Source: Polytrichum commune | Lineage: Eukaryota > Streptophyta > Polytrichopsida > Polytrichales > Polytrichaceae | Length of the DNA stretch: 64,000 nt | Direction of reading: 5' to 3' | Assembly (NCBI GenBank): GCA_950295325.1 | Contig: OX485806.1 | Location: forward strand, 37,944,001 to 38,008,000 | Part shown: in pieces, positions 10,036-22,007 of the stretch | Numbering within the stretch: position 1 is the stretch's first letter | Layout: each line of letters starts with the position of its first letter | Notes under the pieces: generated by a model | The model's database searches: none | What the model saw: the letters and a program-made list of their open reading frames with translations, nothing else | Told to the model about the DNA's origin: nothing | Made by a program: the position numbers and the translations under genes

Positions 10036-11435
10036 TTGAAGTCTGAAATTGTGTATGAATGTGAAGAAGAATGCGAAGACGATGTCCGCCGCAGGCAGTT
10101 GCGGGAGGATTCGCAGAGTAGTGTAAGAGAAGATGAAGATTTTGAGGTCGTGAGAATGGTAACGGAGTGTCTCGCAAGGTACAACAACTGTACTAAAAGT
10201 AATGGTGGAATCAACAATGATGAAGATGCCCCTGGCACAGGGGGGGGGGTGTGTTGGGGGAGGAGGACCTCACGAATGTCCTACGTGAATCAAAAATTCC
10301 GTTATACGAGGGTGCCCGGACAACGCGTTTAGTAGCAGTACTGCTTCTTCTAAATTGTTTCACGGTGTTTGGGGTCTCGAATGCATGTGCAGATGAAATT
10401 CTAAAGGTAGTCAGTGAACTTCTTCCAACTGGTAACAATCTACCAAAGTCGCACTACGAAGGGAAGAAGTTCTTACATTTGTTGGGGCTCTCGTACGACT
10501 CCATCCATGCTTGTAGAAATGGATGTTGTCTCTTCCGTAAACAATTGGCAGATGCATTGTACTACCCTAAATGCAAGCAAATGCGGTACACATCGGAGAA
10601 CAACAAAAGGGTTGTGAAGGTCCTAAGGCACTTCCCATTGATACCCCGCTTGCAGCGCATGTTTCGTTGTGCCCGCCTTGCGCAATTAAGCAAATGGCAT
10701 GTAACAAGAAAGGGTTTGCAAGGGAACATTGAGTGTGTCCCTGACTCAAAAGCATGGAAACACATAGATGTTATGTATCCTGAGTTTGGATCTTCGAAGA
10801 GAAATATACGACTTGGAATGGCCCTAGATGGTGTGAGCCCATTCTCCAACCAATCATTGAGCCACTCCACTTGGCCGGTGGTGCTTTTGAATTACAACCT
10901 GCCACCCTGGTTGGTCACCAAACGTTTTTTCTTGATGTTGGTTCTTTTAATTCCCGGAAAAGAGAGTGTGACATCGAAAATAATAGATGTGTACCTAGTG
11001 CCCCTCATTGAGGAGTTCCAGGAGTTGTGGGGTGGTGTCGATGCCGTCGATGTATCCGATGAAAATGAAAACCGCAATTTCATCCTTAAGGCCATTTTGA
11101 TGTGGTGCATTCACGATTACTCAACGTATGGTCTTGTCTCTAGACAAGTAACAAAGGGATACAGAGGATGCACGGAATGTGGCCCCACTGTAACAACACG
11201 CCGATCTGTAGTGCTTGGGAAAAATCTATACTTGGGACATCGGAGGTACTTGAATTGGAATCATCCATACCGAAGACTGCGGAGGGCATTTGATGGCACA
11301 GAAGAGAGGAGAGCACCACCTTGCCCTTTAACCGGTCGGGACATAATGCGACATGCTCATGGAAGGGAAAGGTGGCTAAATGCCTCAAAGGACAACAAAC
11401 CAAGAGGTGAGAACGATTCAGTACACCAGACATGA
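10036..11435 (+). pseudogene. CACTA transposase N-terminal and tnp2 core (TNP2-like), frameshifted
   Basis: Two frames overlap at a run of ten G (10240-10249). The first (10036-10332) gives an acidic N-terminal part, and the second continues from about 10250 to 11435. The second shows the CACTA transposase order: LPKSHYEGKKFLHLLGLSYD, then IHACRNGCCLFRK with the Cys pairs of the zinc-binding-like start. After these come RHFPLIPRLQRMFR, NIRLGMALDGVSPF, SHSTWPVVLLNYNLPPW and YLGHRRYL. Its track start is a GTG, so the true start lies upstream, probably in the first frame. The G-run frameshift may be a real mutation or a sequencing error. Confidence 0.8.
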
Positions 11436-11593
11436 GTGAAGAGGTTGTTTGCCCTATATACTCTCCCGTGTTGGCAGGTCAGTGTGAGGTACTCTATGCA
11501 CAACTCCTGCAGTGTATGAAAAAACTACTAGTTGTAGACACTGCATGGATTTGTGATGACTACATGTTTTTATGATGACTGTCAGTAGTCATC

Positions 11594-12583
11594 GTGTCCA
11601 AATTTATGTTGAAACGAACGTACAAAATGTGCTCAAGGAGTATTGATGTCCGATCTAAGGAGGTGTGGGGAATGGTGACAGTATCTTTGGTTCGGCGTGT
11701 CCTAGACCCAATGCATTGCGAAAAAAACTTGTGCGAGAACATCATGAAGACAATATGGGGTTTGAAAGATACACTGAAAGTACGACTGGATATGAAAGAA
11801 GTGAACATAAGGCCGGAGCTTCATCCAGTGGTTGATGGTGGGAATGGACTGACGTTGTTACCGGCTGCTCCATACATGATGTCCAAGTTAGAGAAGACAA
11901 TGTTCATAAAGACTATTCGCGAGCTGAAGACTCCGAGTAATTATGTTGGGCAATTGTCAAAGAAAATCACAGCAGATGGAGAGTTGCGGGGGCTCAAGTT
12001 GCATGACTACGACATTTTGATGCAGCAAATCCTTCCCTTGTGTTTGCAAACACTATTACCCAAAGAAGTTCGAGTGGCAATCATACGAATAAGCATGGTC
12101 TTTGCACGCCTTTGTGCAAAGTCCGTGGATCCGTCAACAATGGCAGACTTGTTGGAGGAAACAACGACGACAATGTGCATGCTGGAGAAAGTCTTCCCAC
12201 CGTCATTCTTCGATGTGATGTCCCATATGCCAATTCACTTAGTGCAACAGTTGGTCGTTTGTGGGCCAGTCCAGACACGATGGATGTACCCAGTGGAACG
12301 GTACCTCAAAACATTGAAAGGTAACGTACGGCAACACGCGCAACTGGAGGGCTCCATGGCAAGAGGCTACATCATGGACGAGGCGTTTGGATTTTGCACA
12401 AAGTACACGCAGAATTGTAGTGTGACGGCCCGTCGTGTATGGGACGACACCGTAGAGCCCAATATGAATTTTGAACTTTTAGAATGCAAAGGAAAACGGT
12501 GTGTATTGACAGCAGACTTACAACACTGGATTCACGGGTTTGTGATAAACAACGTTGAAATACTAGAAGACTATAGGGAGTAA
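11594..12583 (+). pseudogene. CACTA transposase C-terminal part with DUF4218
   Basis: A 329-codon frame continues the transposase. DPMHCEKNLCENIMKT matches the end of the tnp2 domain (usually MHVEKNV). Then LKLHDYDILMQQILPL, FPPSFFDVMSHMPIHLV and WMYPVERYLKTLKGNVR form the DUF4218 block that is constant in plant CACTA transposases. It is separated from the upstream frame by about 160 bases with stops (11436-11593), which could be decayed coding sequence or a former intron. No ATG begins it. Not expected to be functional by itself. Confidence 0.8.
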
Positions 12584-12890
12584 GCACCTCAGCACCATAT
12601 ATGTTTCATAGTCACAACAAAGAAGAGAAACACTATGTGTAGTCACACAGTTGGAGAAGATGACTAGCTATGTTTTATAGAATGTAGTGAAGTGGAAATG
12701 CAAGGAAGAGAGGGGACAACTCTGTGACTAACTGGAGGTAATCATGGACACTGCAAGAGGTACAAAAATGATATGAGGAAAAGAGAACAGGCCAAACAAG
12801 GGAGGAAAAGGCGGAAGAAGGGAAGACGTGTTGAGGTTGGAAGCGATACTTGACACGTAACCTTCATGGAGTGGCTGCATAGCGCATTGG

Positions 12891-13445
12891 ATGAGGATAT
12901 TGCAAGGGGGGGGTGTAGTATCTGATGATGTGCGAGCACTCTTGTTGCCACCCTCAAGATATGCAAAAGTGTATAAGTCAATGTATGCATACGGTAATCA
13001 CATAAGAGTACGTGGAGCTGAAGTGGATTTGTCTACTTGTGACAGTGATGTCGCCGCCACGTTTTTGCAGTCTTGTCGCTCTAGTAGTAGCGACAGGAAC
13101 ATGAGGACAACCAATCTAGAATACGTTGGGTAAGTGGAGGAGATAATAAACGTGGATTATGGAAAATTTGAGGTTGTTGTGTTGTATTGCACATGGGTAC
13201 AAGCAAATAGGAGTGGAGCCTGCGCGACAATTAAATGCGATGAATATGGATTCGCACTCTTCAAATTTGATCGGTTGATTCCTTATTCAGCGGACTCATT
13301 TGCATTTCCCCTTCATGTGCAACAATTTTTTTTGTGGATGATGGGGGGAATGATGGATGGAAAATTGTTTTGCGGAGAGAGCCACAAGGCTGTAGAGTCT
13401 TATCAAGGGTGGATGGAGGACCAGATTTGCAAGCACTGCAAATAG
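12891..13445 (+). pseudogene. CACTA DUF4216 domain split by an in-frame stop
   Basis: Two same-frame pieces are separated only by a TAA at 13131-13133. Downstream, EEIINVDYGKFEVVVLYCTW, GFALFKFDRL and DSFAFPLHVQQFF match DUF4216, the domain that normally follows DUF4218 in these transposases. The stop overlaps a GTAAGT string that could act as a splice donor, but the homology continues directly across it, so a nonsense change is more likely. Past 13445 the homology fades. Confidence 0.7.
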
Positions 13446-14156
13446 GCATGGACGCTGACCACCACGGCCTTAGCAACATATGCATTGACATTGACAACAC
13501 ATTTGGCACCCCTATGTTGGCGGGATGCAAGGTTCTGACTGCGAAAGATGCCAGCAGAGCGTTGGAAGTCAGGGAGGAGGATCCGCATTGCGAAGACAAT
13601 GTTGCCGAACACTAGGAAGGGAGGTTGCATGGGAAGACACTTCCCATGTGCATGTCTCGTTCTATATGTACTATATAGACTATATATGTGCAATTTTTAC
13701 AAACAATAAAATATGATGATGTGTAAATCTAATAGAAGTTATGAGCATTGCAAATGAGTTAAAAATCATGGTTGTATTGCAAGAAATGCACATGGAAGCC
13801 ACAAAAATGTCAATGCCAACAAACAATTAACAAAACCACACAAAACCATGGTTTTTCTACAGGGAGAAGCACAAAAGAAATCCAAATGCATCGCACCAAG
13901 CAGTCGCTATTGGGATCTGGAAACCATAGTCAACTAAGTATCAGTCTTAGTCATGTGGACCGTTATGACGACAACAAAAATATATAATATTGGGAGAACA
14001 CGTTCTCTACAGGGTTCCCGGAAAATCCTTGTCTGATCTCACTAAAATCATAATCATGTGATGACTACAGTCAGTTATAATCATCACTTTGGTTCAATAT
14101 GACTTCCATGCGACCGCTAGTCATATCCGGTCACATGGCCGTAGTCATTTTTCCGT

Positions 14157-14171
14157 GTTCTCCTTGTAGTG
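14157..14171 (-). repeat. Right terminal CACTA end
   Basis: On the minus strand the terminus reads CACTACAAGGAGAAC, the canonical start of a plant CACTA terminal inverted repeat. It is followed outward by GTA as the candidate 3-bp target-site duplication. Confidence 0.6.
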
Positions 14172-14189
14172 GTAGACTGCCGGAAGAAT

Positions 14190-15194
14190 AATCCAAAATC
14201 ATTTTGGATTGTCGTGGTTTTGGTGGTGCACCAAGGGTGACACTCGCACATCTTGTCCATGCCGTCCATTGAGTGGCCATACGTACTTGGAACTCTAAGT
14301 GCCACAGGGGGCAAGAGAAACAAAACGTTGTCATTAAAATAAGATGGTAAGTATTTGACATCACGAACATCTATATAGTCAAAATCAATGGATGCGAGAT
14401 CTGACTTTGATGTTTTTCTTGACTTTGTAAGCCTCAAAGCATCAATGATAGTCAACCCTATAAATGAAAGTGAAGGGTGTAGTAGAGGACGTTCAGAAGG
14501 TGAGATCTGGGAAACCAATCTCCTGTACATAGGACCACATGTGGATTTGGCTACATGTATAGGAAGTTGTGAAAGAGTGGAATGAATATTTTTAAATGGA
14601 AACGGCGATGTGTTTGAAAGATCAATAGATGTACAAAATATCATCTTCTGAATCTGATAGCACAAACACACTGTCATCAGTGGGTTTCAATTTAACAGGT
14701 GCGACAGAGGAAATTTGAACTGTGAATGTACCAGATTTGTTTGTCAATATAACAGTTGAAGCTTGCATATGAGACTCACAAAGACCTATCACCCTAAATG
14801 AACCAGGTCCTAAGGTCCATATAAAACCAACCTTAGTTCTGTTTTTCTGAACCAAAATCATTTCATACACCTCTCCATCTGTAGAGTACATCTCATGTTC
14901 TAAATACATGGTTCTTATTTGGAGGTTGAATCTCAAACTAAGCAAATCCTCCAAGACATCCATATAACCATCATCTTTAAGTGGCCAAAATGAATGGAAG
15001 AAAAGATCCGTAAGCTCTAATGATAGCCATGAAAACAAGAAATAGATGAACAACACATCACAATAATATTGGATCAATGTCACTTTTGTATTGAATGATG
15101 TACAATATAATAATGAATGGAAATGAAAACATGTGATACCATAACATCTAATAATACAGAAGGAGTATGAATTTTGTATGGATGTATAAAACAC
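14190..15194 (-). pseudogene. Unrecognised coding-like segment, two frames
   Basis: Two minus-strand frames overlap around 14622-14677. The upstream one (15194-14622) has a low-complexity start, then credible protein-like sequence from about 14990 downward (EDLLSLRFNLQIRTMYLEHE, then VGFIWTLGPGSFRVIGLCES). It ends DSVFVLSDSEDDILYIY. The downstream one (from about 14600) reads through IDFDYIDVRDVKYLPSYFND to GHSMDGMDKMCECHPWC, then runs into the CACTA terminus at 14171. I do not recognise a family. The arrangement suggests an older coding sequence or transposon gene interrupted by the CACTA end. Confidence 0.3.
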
Positions 15195-15199
15195 TCTAT

Positions 15200-18100
15200 G
15201 TGATTGGAGTTGATGTTACAAATCTCTATGGGAGTGCTTGACCCTTATAAAAATGAATGAAGTGGATTGGCTGGGACCCAAGGGTTGTGGATTAATAGAA
15301 ATTATTGTTGGTATCAAGAGAGGATTGATTGATAGTTTGAAGTTTGCATGACTTAGAATAGGAAGCAATATTGGATAAATATGTATATGGTAGATGGAGG
15401 AAACTGTAGTACAAGCTAGTGGTATTTCCTAAGAGTAATCATCAAATAGAAGAAGGTTTATCCTAGACCAATAGGAAAAACCAAGTAGGAAAGCTAGGCG
15501 AAACCGGTAGGAGAGCCAATAGCATAAAGGAGGGTTTGAAGGGTCGAAGCATAATCTATTATGTGAATGGTAGTCACATAACTAATAACATAAATGAGAC
15601 AATAACCTCGTAATATTCACTACCAAATACGGCAGTGTAAGTGTTATGAATGGAGGACATGATAATTGTCAACCCTTTGGATGACAAAACAATCCTCTCA
15701 ATGCCTCTCAATAGTCCTCTCAACCCCCCCTTCCCCTTGACCTTTAAGTGTTAAGATTATAGTTGGCAAGTAGACAATTGGGTATTATGAGGTAGGATGG
15801 GTGCGGTAGTGAGTGCCAATACCGGTATGTCTAAGATATTTTATGAACCAACACATGTAGGTTGAATAAACAAAGTGGTATAATTAGCAGCCATTACCAA
15901 TAAGGTATGCTAGGATAGTGAAGGGTAGAACAATACAAGTTTGGTAAGAATGACCATACTACCGGGGGGTAGATAAAAGAATTTTTAATATTTGGCGACC
16001 ATGCAACAAATACCTTATAGGACTTGGAAATGGATAAGGGTATTGTTACAAGTTTTTAGTTCATCACTTTGTTGGAAATTCAAATTCAAGTCACTATAGT
16101 TTTTCATTGGGAAGTCAATGGCTAAGAATATATAAAAATATTTGCTTAAACCTCCCTTGGAACTAAATTGCCCTATTATTACCCAAGGCTCTTGGTAAAT
16201 AATCATTACCATGTCAACATCAAGAATACGGAAAGCACGTATAAGAGAAACAACAACCACTGGTTCAAGTATAGTGAAAAACATATTGGGTGAAAGGGAG
16301 ATTACGAACTTGTGCCAACATGGCATTGTTGATTGGAGGCGTTAAGCAACTTGCACGGTCTTGAAAATTATGTTTTTCAATTTTCCGTAAGGCATTATTT
16401 CTTGATTTCCACTTGAACTGTGATGGTTCAACAAGGTTGGTTGTATTGTGGGTTCTTCAGCAATTGATTTTTTAATTTGTGCCAAAAAATAATAATTAAT
16501 AATTAAAGAGGTATGTGCTCAAATATTATTAATTATCTAGGTTCAATACTCAACATTTTTTAATAGCTAATCTATGGTTTTAACACTTTTAACTTTGAAA
16601 AATCATTGCAACAACATGGAAGCTCACAAAGTTCCACAAATTGTTGCTAAAATCTCATATCACACTCGTGGATCCAAGAAGATTTTTTTATCTTTGTAAT
16701 CCAAGTTGAGAATTATGGTAAACAACAACATATTAACGTAGACATGCCTAATTCAATTATCGATCTTAAATGAACACCTATATTTGAGTGGTATGTGATT
16801 AGGTGAGGCTCCAAGAAACAAATGCCAAGAGACACATGATTAAAAGAGATTGGACTTCGTGCTCAAAATATGATAATCATTCTAGGTTCAACAGTCAACA
16901 TAATTGGGGGCACCTTTTATGACCATTTAATGAGCACAAGAATATTTCACTTTGATATTAAGTAAGACTTTTATATGAGCTCCAAAAATTATGAGGAAAG
17001 AAAATGGCTATGGCCTCTATACGGATTTGCTAACCTTCCCGTACTAATCGTTTGTTTCATGTATTAGGAGAAGTGGGCTAGTTAGAAAAATAACCATTTA
17101 AGACCCATGTACCAAAAAAGTTAAGATAAAGTCCCCTTAAAGTATATGGGTGTTATTCAATTTGATTCTTCATGTCCTCCAACTTCTACCAATTAAATTT
17201 ATACAATGAAACTTGTGTTGCATTGGCAAATCTATGATGAAGCCTTAGTTATAGTTATTGGAAATGTATGTTTGTTGATTCCTTGACCAAAACATAGGTC
17301 CTCCTAAACATGCTTACTACTGAATGTGGAGAAGTTAAATCAAATTTGAAGACATATTCCAATCTCTAACATGTGTTATTTGATCCCTACCGAACAACAC
17401 AACGATCAAATATAGGTGTCCGATCAAGGACTAAATAATCACCTTGAGGAGAGTAGATGATGATCCTTGGAAGCGACAAGTCATCCACCTCTTCGAGTTG
17501 GTTATCGGTCATAACCAATTTGCTCATGGGTGTAACTACATGTTATGGATGAAATGTCATTGGTGTGGATAAAAAAATGCAAGAGAGTCATTAGAAGTGC
17601 CCTCCACTGGAATGAGCAATTCATTATGGAATGAGGTAGATGAGGTTAATATGGACATCTCCAACTATGTGGAATCACCTAACTAATGGATTCGAGCATT
17701 AGAAGCTTGAGCAAGTTAGCAATTGCGGAATAGGACCAAAGAATTTGAAAATTTTGAAATTGGAGTTGAGGAAGATGTTGATCTAGGCTCTGGAAACAAA
17801 GATTCTCTATTTCCCAAATTGGTGTTGGTAGGGGGAATTCTTTTATTGTTCAATGTTGTGTAAGTGGACAACATCATTAGCAGATTCTACATGGGTCATT
17901 TGCCTTTGAAAACCAAGTTTGATGCCAATATTGATTGTGTCATGTCTATAAAGTGGTCACATGTAAGACAAAATGTTGCCAAATTGGCTTGTCATTATAG
18001 AATACCCACAATACAAGTTGATCGGCACCTCACAACCACATGCCGCCTCCTCATTTGCCCAAGTTGCGGCCTCCTAATTTATGTACATCACGCACAATAA

Positions 18101-18820
18101 TCAAGCGTGTCATAGCTCGGTGAATAGCACTCCTAATCATGGAGGATGTTGGGTATAGTTTGACTTTTGCGAAGGTGACTAACCCAAACATCATGAAGGC
18201 AGCAGGTAAATCACCATGTATTACTCACCCACTGAGTTAGAGCGACTATACCACCAATAAGGAGCCAAAACTAGGTGACCTATTAAGGAAGCTAACTAAA
18301 TTAGCCTCATCTACCTTACATAACTAACCAAAGAAACATAAATAACGTGCTACAGATGCGGCAAGTCATCCACCTACTCGAGTTGGTTATTGAATATAAC
18401 CAACCAGCTCATGGCTCAATGAATGATACCATGCCTCCATGGACGGAAAATACAACGAATTTTTCTCTTGGATGAGCAATTGGTTATGATGAAACATAAC
18501 AAAACAACACCCGCATATCTACTCATCAAAATGCGTCCCATGCCTAGTCATCCTCCTGGTGACGCATACTTGGCATTGGTCTGCGCATGATTTCTGCAAA
18601 GGATGTGAAGCCAAATTTGAGCTACTCCACATGAGCTTGTGAATTAGAATTCCCAAAGCTACTTCCGTGAGTGGATCTATGCTGCAACCTCTTCTCTCTG
18701 TGTATTTACCTTAAGTGTGCTTCATACATACGAAGTGTGGAAGTGCGTGGGTGTGGAATTAGAGTCATCTTGAGAGGCTGTGTGAATTGGTGGGGATAAT
18801 CTCAAGTGTCTGTGTGTTGC
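15200..18820. other. Intergenic, repeats only
   Basis: AT-rich sequence with scattered stops on both strands. The only structure I can support is a family A repeat copy near 16763-17120. A small plus-strand frame at 17864-18100 has no ATG context or domain that convinces me. Confidence 0.4.
16763..17120 (+). repeat. Dispersed repeat family A, full-length-like copy
   Basis: The copy begins GATCTTAAATGAACACCTAT, continues through GAGATTGGACTTCGTGCTCA and ends near AGAAGTGGGCTAGTTAG and ACCATTTAAGACCCATG. The same ordered blocks recur in both orientations elsewhere (26415-26610 +, 46700-46755 +, 46880-47068 -, 47950-48275 -, 48765-49145 +, 53360-53450 +, 54425-54785 -). At about 350 bp and non-coding it behaves like a MITE or a short retroelement. 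Ends and target duplications were not resolved. Confidence 0.65.

Positions 18821-18823
<3 letters not shown>

Positions 18824-18855
<32 letters not shown>
18824..18855 (+). repeat. (GA)n microsatellite in the TANGO2 leader
   Basis: About 16 GA units run directly into the ATG of the TANGO2-family gene. GA tracts in 5' leaders and promoters of plants can bind GAGA/BPC factors. That role is possible here but not shown. Confidence 0.8.
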
Positions 18856-18858
<3 letters not shown>

Positions 18859-21800
18859 TGTGTTGCATTTTGGCTGTTGGAGGCTCACCCGAAATACAAG
18901 CTGTTGCTGGCATTGAACAGGGATGAGTTGTTCTCCCGCCCCACGCAGCCCGTCCATCACTGGGTCGACCAGGTGGGTGTCAACTTCAATTTCATCCCCA
19001 TTCTCAATTCTCCAGGCTACCATTACTGGGAATGGTGCAAGGAGTTACTTCGGTTAAAGACTTCAATTTTAGATTACTCTTCATGTTGCAATTCACATTG
19101 TCAATTTGCATAGGGAGGTATGCTCATACATGCAGGATGTCTGTTGAGATGTTTAAGGTTTCGGATTTAGAGCTGCCTCAAGAATTTGGGCCAACTCTAG
19201 GTTTCAGTGCAAACGATTGCAAGGAATTCGCTTGGTTGTTGAATTCTTGGTTACTCTGCATATTGCATTTCACTTTCTCGATTTGCAGTAGCGAGGTGTG
19301 CGAATGCAATCAGGGAATGCTTGCTGAGATGTTTAAGGCTTAGGTATTGGGTTTAGAGCTACCCCAAGACTTAATTGCCAAATTCACTGGAGCAACTGTG
19401 TGATCAGATTCTACGCTTTCCGTGGTTCGGGTTGCAATTTGTAGGTGTCACTATGAGAAATATTACAAAGTTTAGGTAGATTTGTGTTCTGGGCTCTCAA
19501 GTCTCATACCTGCGCCACCATCAGTTGAAGAAATTAAATTGGTTGAGAATTCTTGGTTACTCTTCATCTTGCATTTCACTTTGTCAATTCACATAGCAAG
19601 GCATGGAAACGCAATCAGGGGAAGAAATGGGGCCAGGATGCTTGCTGAGATGTTTAAGATTTAGGGTTTAGAGCTGCCCCCAATTGCAGCTGAAGCAACT
19701 GTGTGATCACAATTCTAAGGTTTTAGTGCAAAAATTGCAAGGATTTAGCTTAGCTGTAGGATTCTTGGTTACTCTTGATCTTGCAAATTCATGTTCTCAA
19801 TTTGCAGTAGTGAGGTATGCCAACGCAATCAGGAGAAGACATGGGGCCAGGGTGCTTGCTTAGTTCTTAGGGCTTAGAGCTGCCCCAAGAATAATCGCCA
19901 AATGTGTGATCAGATTCTAATGTTTTAGTGGTCCAGATGGCAATGTTGAGGTGTCATTATGAGGAATTACAAAGCATAGGTGGACTTGCGTATTGGATTC
20001 TAAGTTCTCATGCCTTCTCCACCATCACTACAAAAGTGCAAATTTACTTTCTCAATTTGCTGTAGTGAGGCTAGCCAATGCTGCAATCAGGGGAAGAGAT
20101 GGGGCCAGGAATGCTCGCTGAGATGTTTAAGGTTTTGGTTTTGGGTGTAGAGCTGCCCCAAGAATTAACTGCTAAATTCAGCCGAAGCAACTGCGTGATC
20201 AGGGGCCAGGACCCTTGCTGAGATGTTTAAGGTTTATGGTTTTGAGCTGCCTAAAGAATAACTGCCAAATCCAGCTGAAGAAGCTGTGCGATCGGATTCT
20301 AAGGTCATAGTGGTCCATGTTGCAGTTTCTAGGTATCACCATGCGGGATTACAAAGCTCCATAGGGAGCCAGGGACAAAGGTTTTGCATTTTACATTTTG
20401 TGTTTAGCGTTTCAATTTCTGGGTTCTGCAAGGTGGATCTTACATTTTGCCTTACATGGAATTGGGTCATGAATGAACAGCCACACATAATAGGTGGGCG
20501 GGATGGTGTGGAAGGCGGGACGTGGTTGGCAATCTCTGAATCAGGGCGCCTTGCATTTGTGACAAATTTCCGGGAGCTAAACCCAAATCACGAGGGAGCA
20601 GTAAGTAGGGGGGAATTGCCCACTTCTTTCTTGCAGAGCTCGAAACCTCCCCACGAGTATCTGGAGGAGATTGCTGCGCGAGCTGGTGATTACAATGGGT
20701 TCAACCTAATTGTCGCGGACGTAATGGCTGGAGATATGGCCTATCTTACAAATCGACCACATGACGAGCCAATTGAAGTAAAGAAGGTGAGGATTTGAGC
20801 ATTCTAAGTCATGCTGAATTTTTTCTTTCTTTTCTGGGGGGGAGGGGGGCGCAACAGGGGGGGATAATTGGGGAGTGCAAGAAGGTCAAGCTTATCCAGG
20901 TAATCAGGAGGGATATTTATCCTTCAGGGTCATAGATTCCAATGGAAATGGGTGCCATGGAATATGTCAATGGCAGTCAGTGTAGAGTCAGTGCAGCCAT
21001 TTTCGTGATTTGGAGATTTTGGATGGCTACGTGTCTTTCTTGTTCCACCGTTTGGCTGCATCAGTATTCAGCACACATTCTTCACAGCACCATTTTGCAA
21101 TTGTATTTGCACACCTCTATAAACAATCAAGAAGCTTCAGAAAGTCTTGGCAAGGTTTCTATAATTTCGAAATTAGAGGGGGTCTCAAATTCCAATGCGA
21201 GATGGGTTTCTTTTGATTGGGGCACTAGAAGGGGAGAAAAAACAACTCTCCAATGGATCCTCTTTCATATAGCCATGTGAACTACAATATTGGGAGTCAC
21301 CGCACCCTTTGCATGCATGAGAAATGGAAGGCAGTTGTGTGTGCACAATCAAGGGAGCAACCTTCAACAAGGGGTTCTCCTTTGCACTAGTGCAATCACA
21401 AGTTTACACTTGAGCCATGTGGCAGGGGAACACTTCAATTTTGTCATAACATGGACACCTTGTTTTTATTTCCTTTGCTAGACCTTTTTGGTACAGGAGA
21501 GGGAGTTAGTGCTAATGAATAAATTTTGATAGGGGACCAGATAATATGAACTAAGACCCAATATAATTTGAACAGGTTTCTACAGGACTGCATTGCCTGA
21601 GCAATGCGAATCTGGACTCCCCATGGCCAAAGGCACTTTGGGGCAAAGAGAAGCTGGAGGCTCTAATATCCCAATTTTCAGAGGATCTAATCCCTGAGGA
21701 GCACATTATTGAGTCACTTTTAAGCGATTCTGAAAAAGCCGATTATTCGCATCTGCCTGAAACGGGCTTACCTCTCAAGACAGAGCATGTTTTAAGTCCT

Positions 21801-22007
21801 ATCTTTGTGTATCGCGATGCTCCGCCATACGGGACCCGAAGCATGGCAGTTGTGGCAGTGCTGAAGACTGGGGAAGCTACCTTTTATGAGAAATATATTG
21901 AGGACGGAGTGTGGAAAGACCACAAGCTCTCCTTCACTATCCCCACCACCACCAAGAAAGTGGAGACTGGTGATAAACTGCAGTCAGCAGACAAGTCTTT
22001 GGAGTGA
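18856..22007 (+). CDS. TANGO2/NRDE-family protein, 3 exons, 284 aa
   Basis: Exons are 18856-18972, 20481-20786 and 21576-22007, with introns of 1508 and 789 bp. All joins are phase 0 with GT/AG ends. The protein starts MCVAF and carries the family NRDE motif at residues 21-24 followed by FSRPTQP. Exon 2 holds GGRDGVEGGTWLAIS and VTNFR, and exon 3 holds STGLHCLSNANLDSPWPK, YGTRSMAVV and FYEKYIEDGVW. This is the whole conserved TANGO2 (DUF833) fold at normal length. The family has an N-terminal Cys2 and is cytosolic, mitochondrial or secretory depending on species. Animal members affect Golgi organisation and haem trafficking, and the plant role is poorly known. No N-terminal targeting peptide is evident. 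The start is the first ATG after the GA tract. Confidence 0.93.
19098..20345 (+). repeat. Degenerate tandem repeats inside TANGO2 intron 1
   Basis: Units carrying GCTTGCTGAGATGTTTAAGG recur near 19140, 19320, 19638, 20113 and 20212. They are followed by TTTAGAGCTGCCCCAAGA and by GTGTGATCAGATTCTAAGG blocks, and preceded by TTCTCAATTTGCAGTAG. Spacing varies from about 100 to 470 bp because parts are lost. This local multiplication explains most of the intron length. Each TTTGCAG resembles a 3' splice site, but none leads into conserved coding sequence. Confidence 0.75.

Larger units (their letters stand above)
9780..14171 (+). mobile_element. Degraded CACTA (En/Spm-type) DNA transposon
   Basis: A plus-strand transposase region (tnp2 family, then DUF4218 and DUF4216) is followed by a right terminus reading inward CACTACAAGGAGAACACG, at 14171. 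GTAGTCAT-type subterminal motifs lie near 9833, 9873, 11590, 14050, 14116 and 14141. CACTA elements move by a cut-and-paste transposase and make 3-bp duplications; the base triplet after the right end is GTA. I could not find a matching left terminus, so the left boundary is only placed before the first subterminal motifs. The coding region is broken in at least three places, so it is not autonomous now. Confidence 0.75.

Noticed and set aside
9695-10238. 160- and 113-codon minus-strand open frames
   Set aside because: They lie antisense to the CACTA 5' region, overlap each other, and show no domain or splice context.
10562-11433. Minus-strand frames opposite the tnp2 core
   Set aside because: Shadows of the transposase coding sequence in the opposite strand.
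18824-18855. Dinucleotide repeat considered as part of a longer coding frame (18787-19113)
   Set aside because: The poly-Arg-Glu frame is simply the GA tract. The TANGO2 frame begins at the ATG after it.
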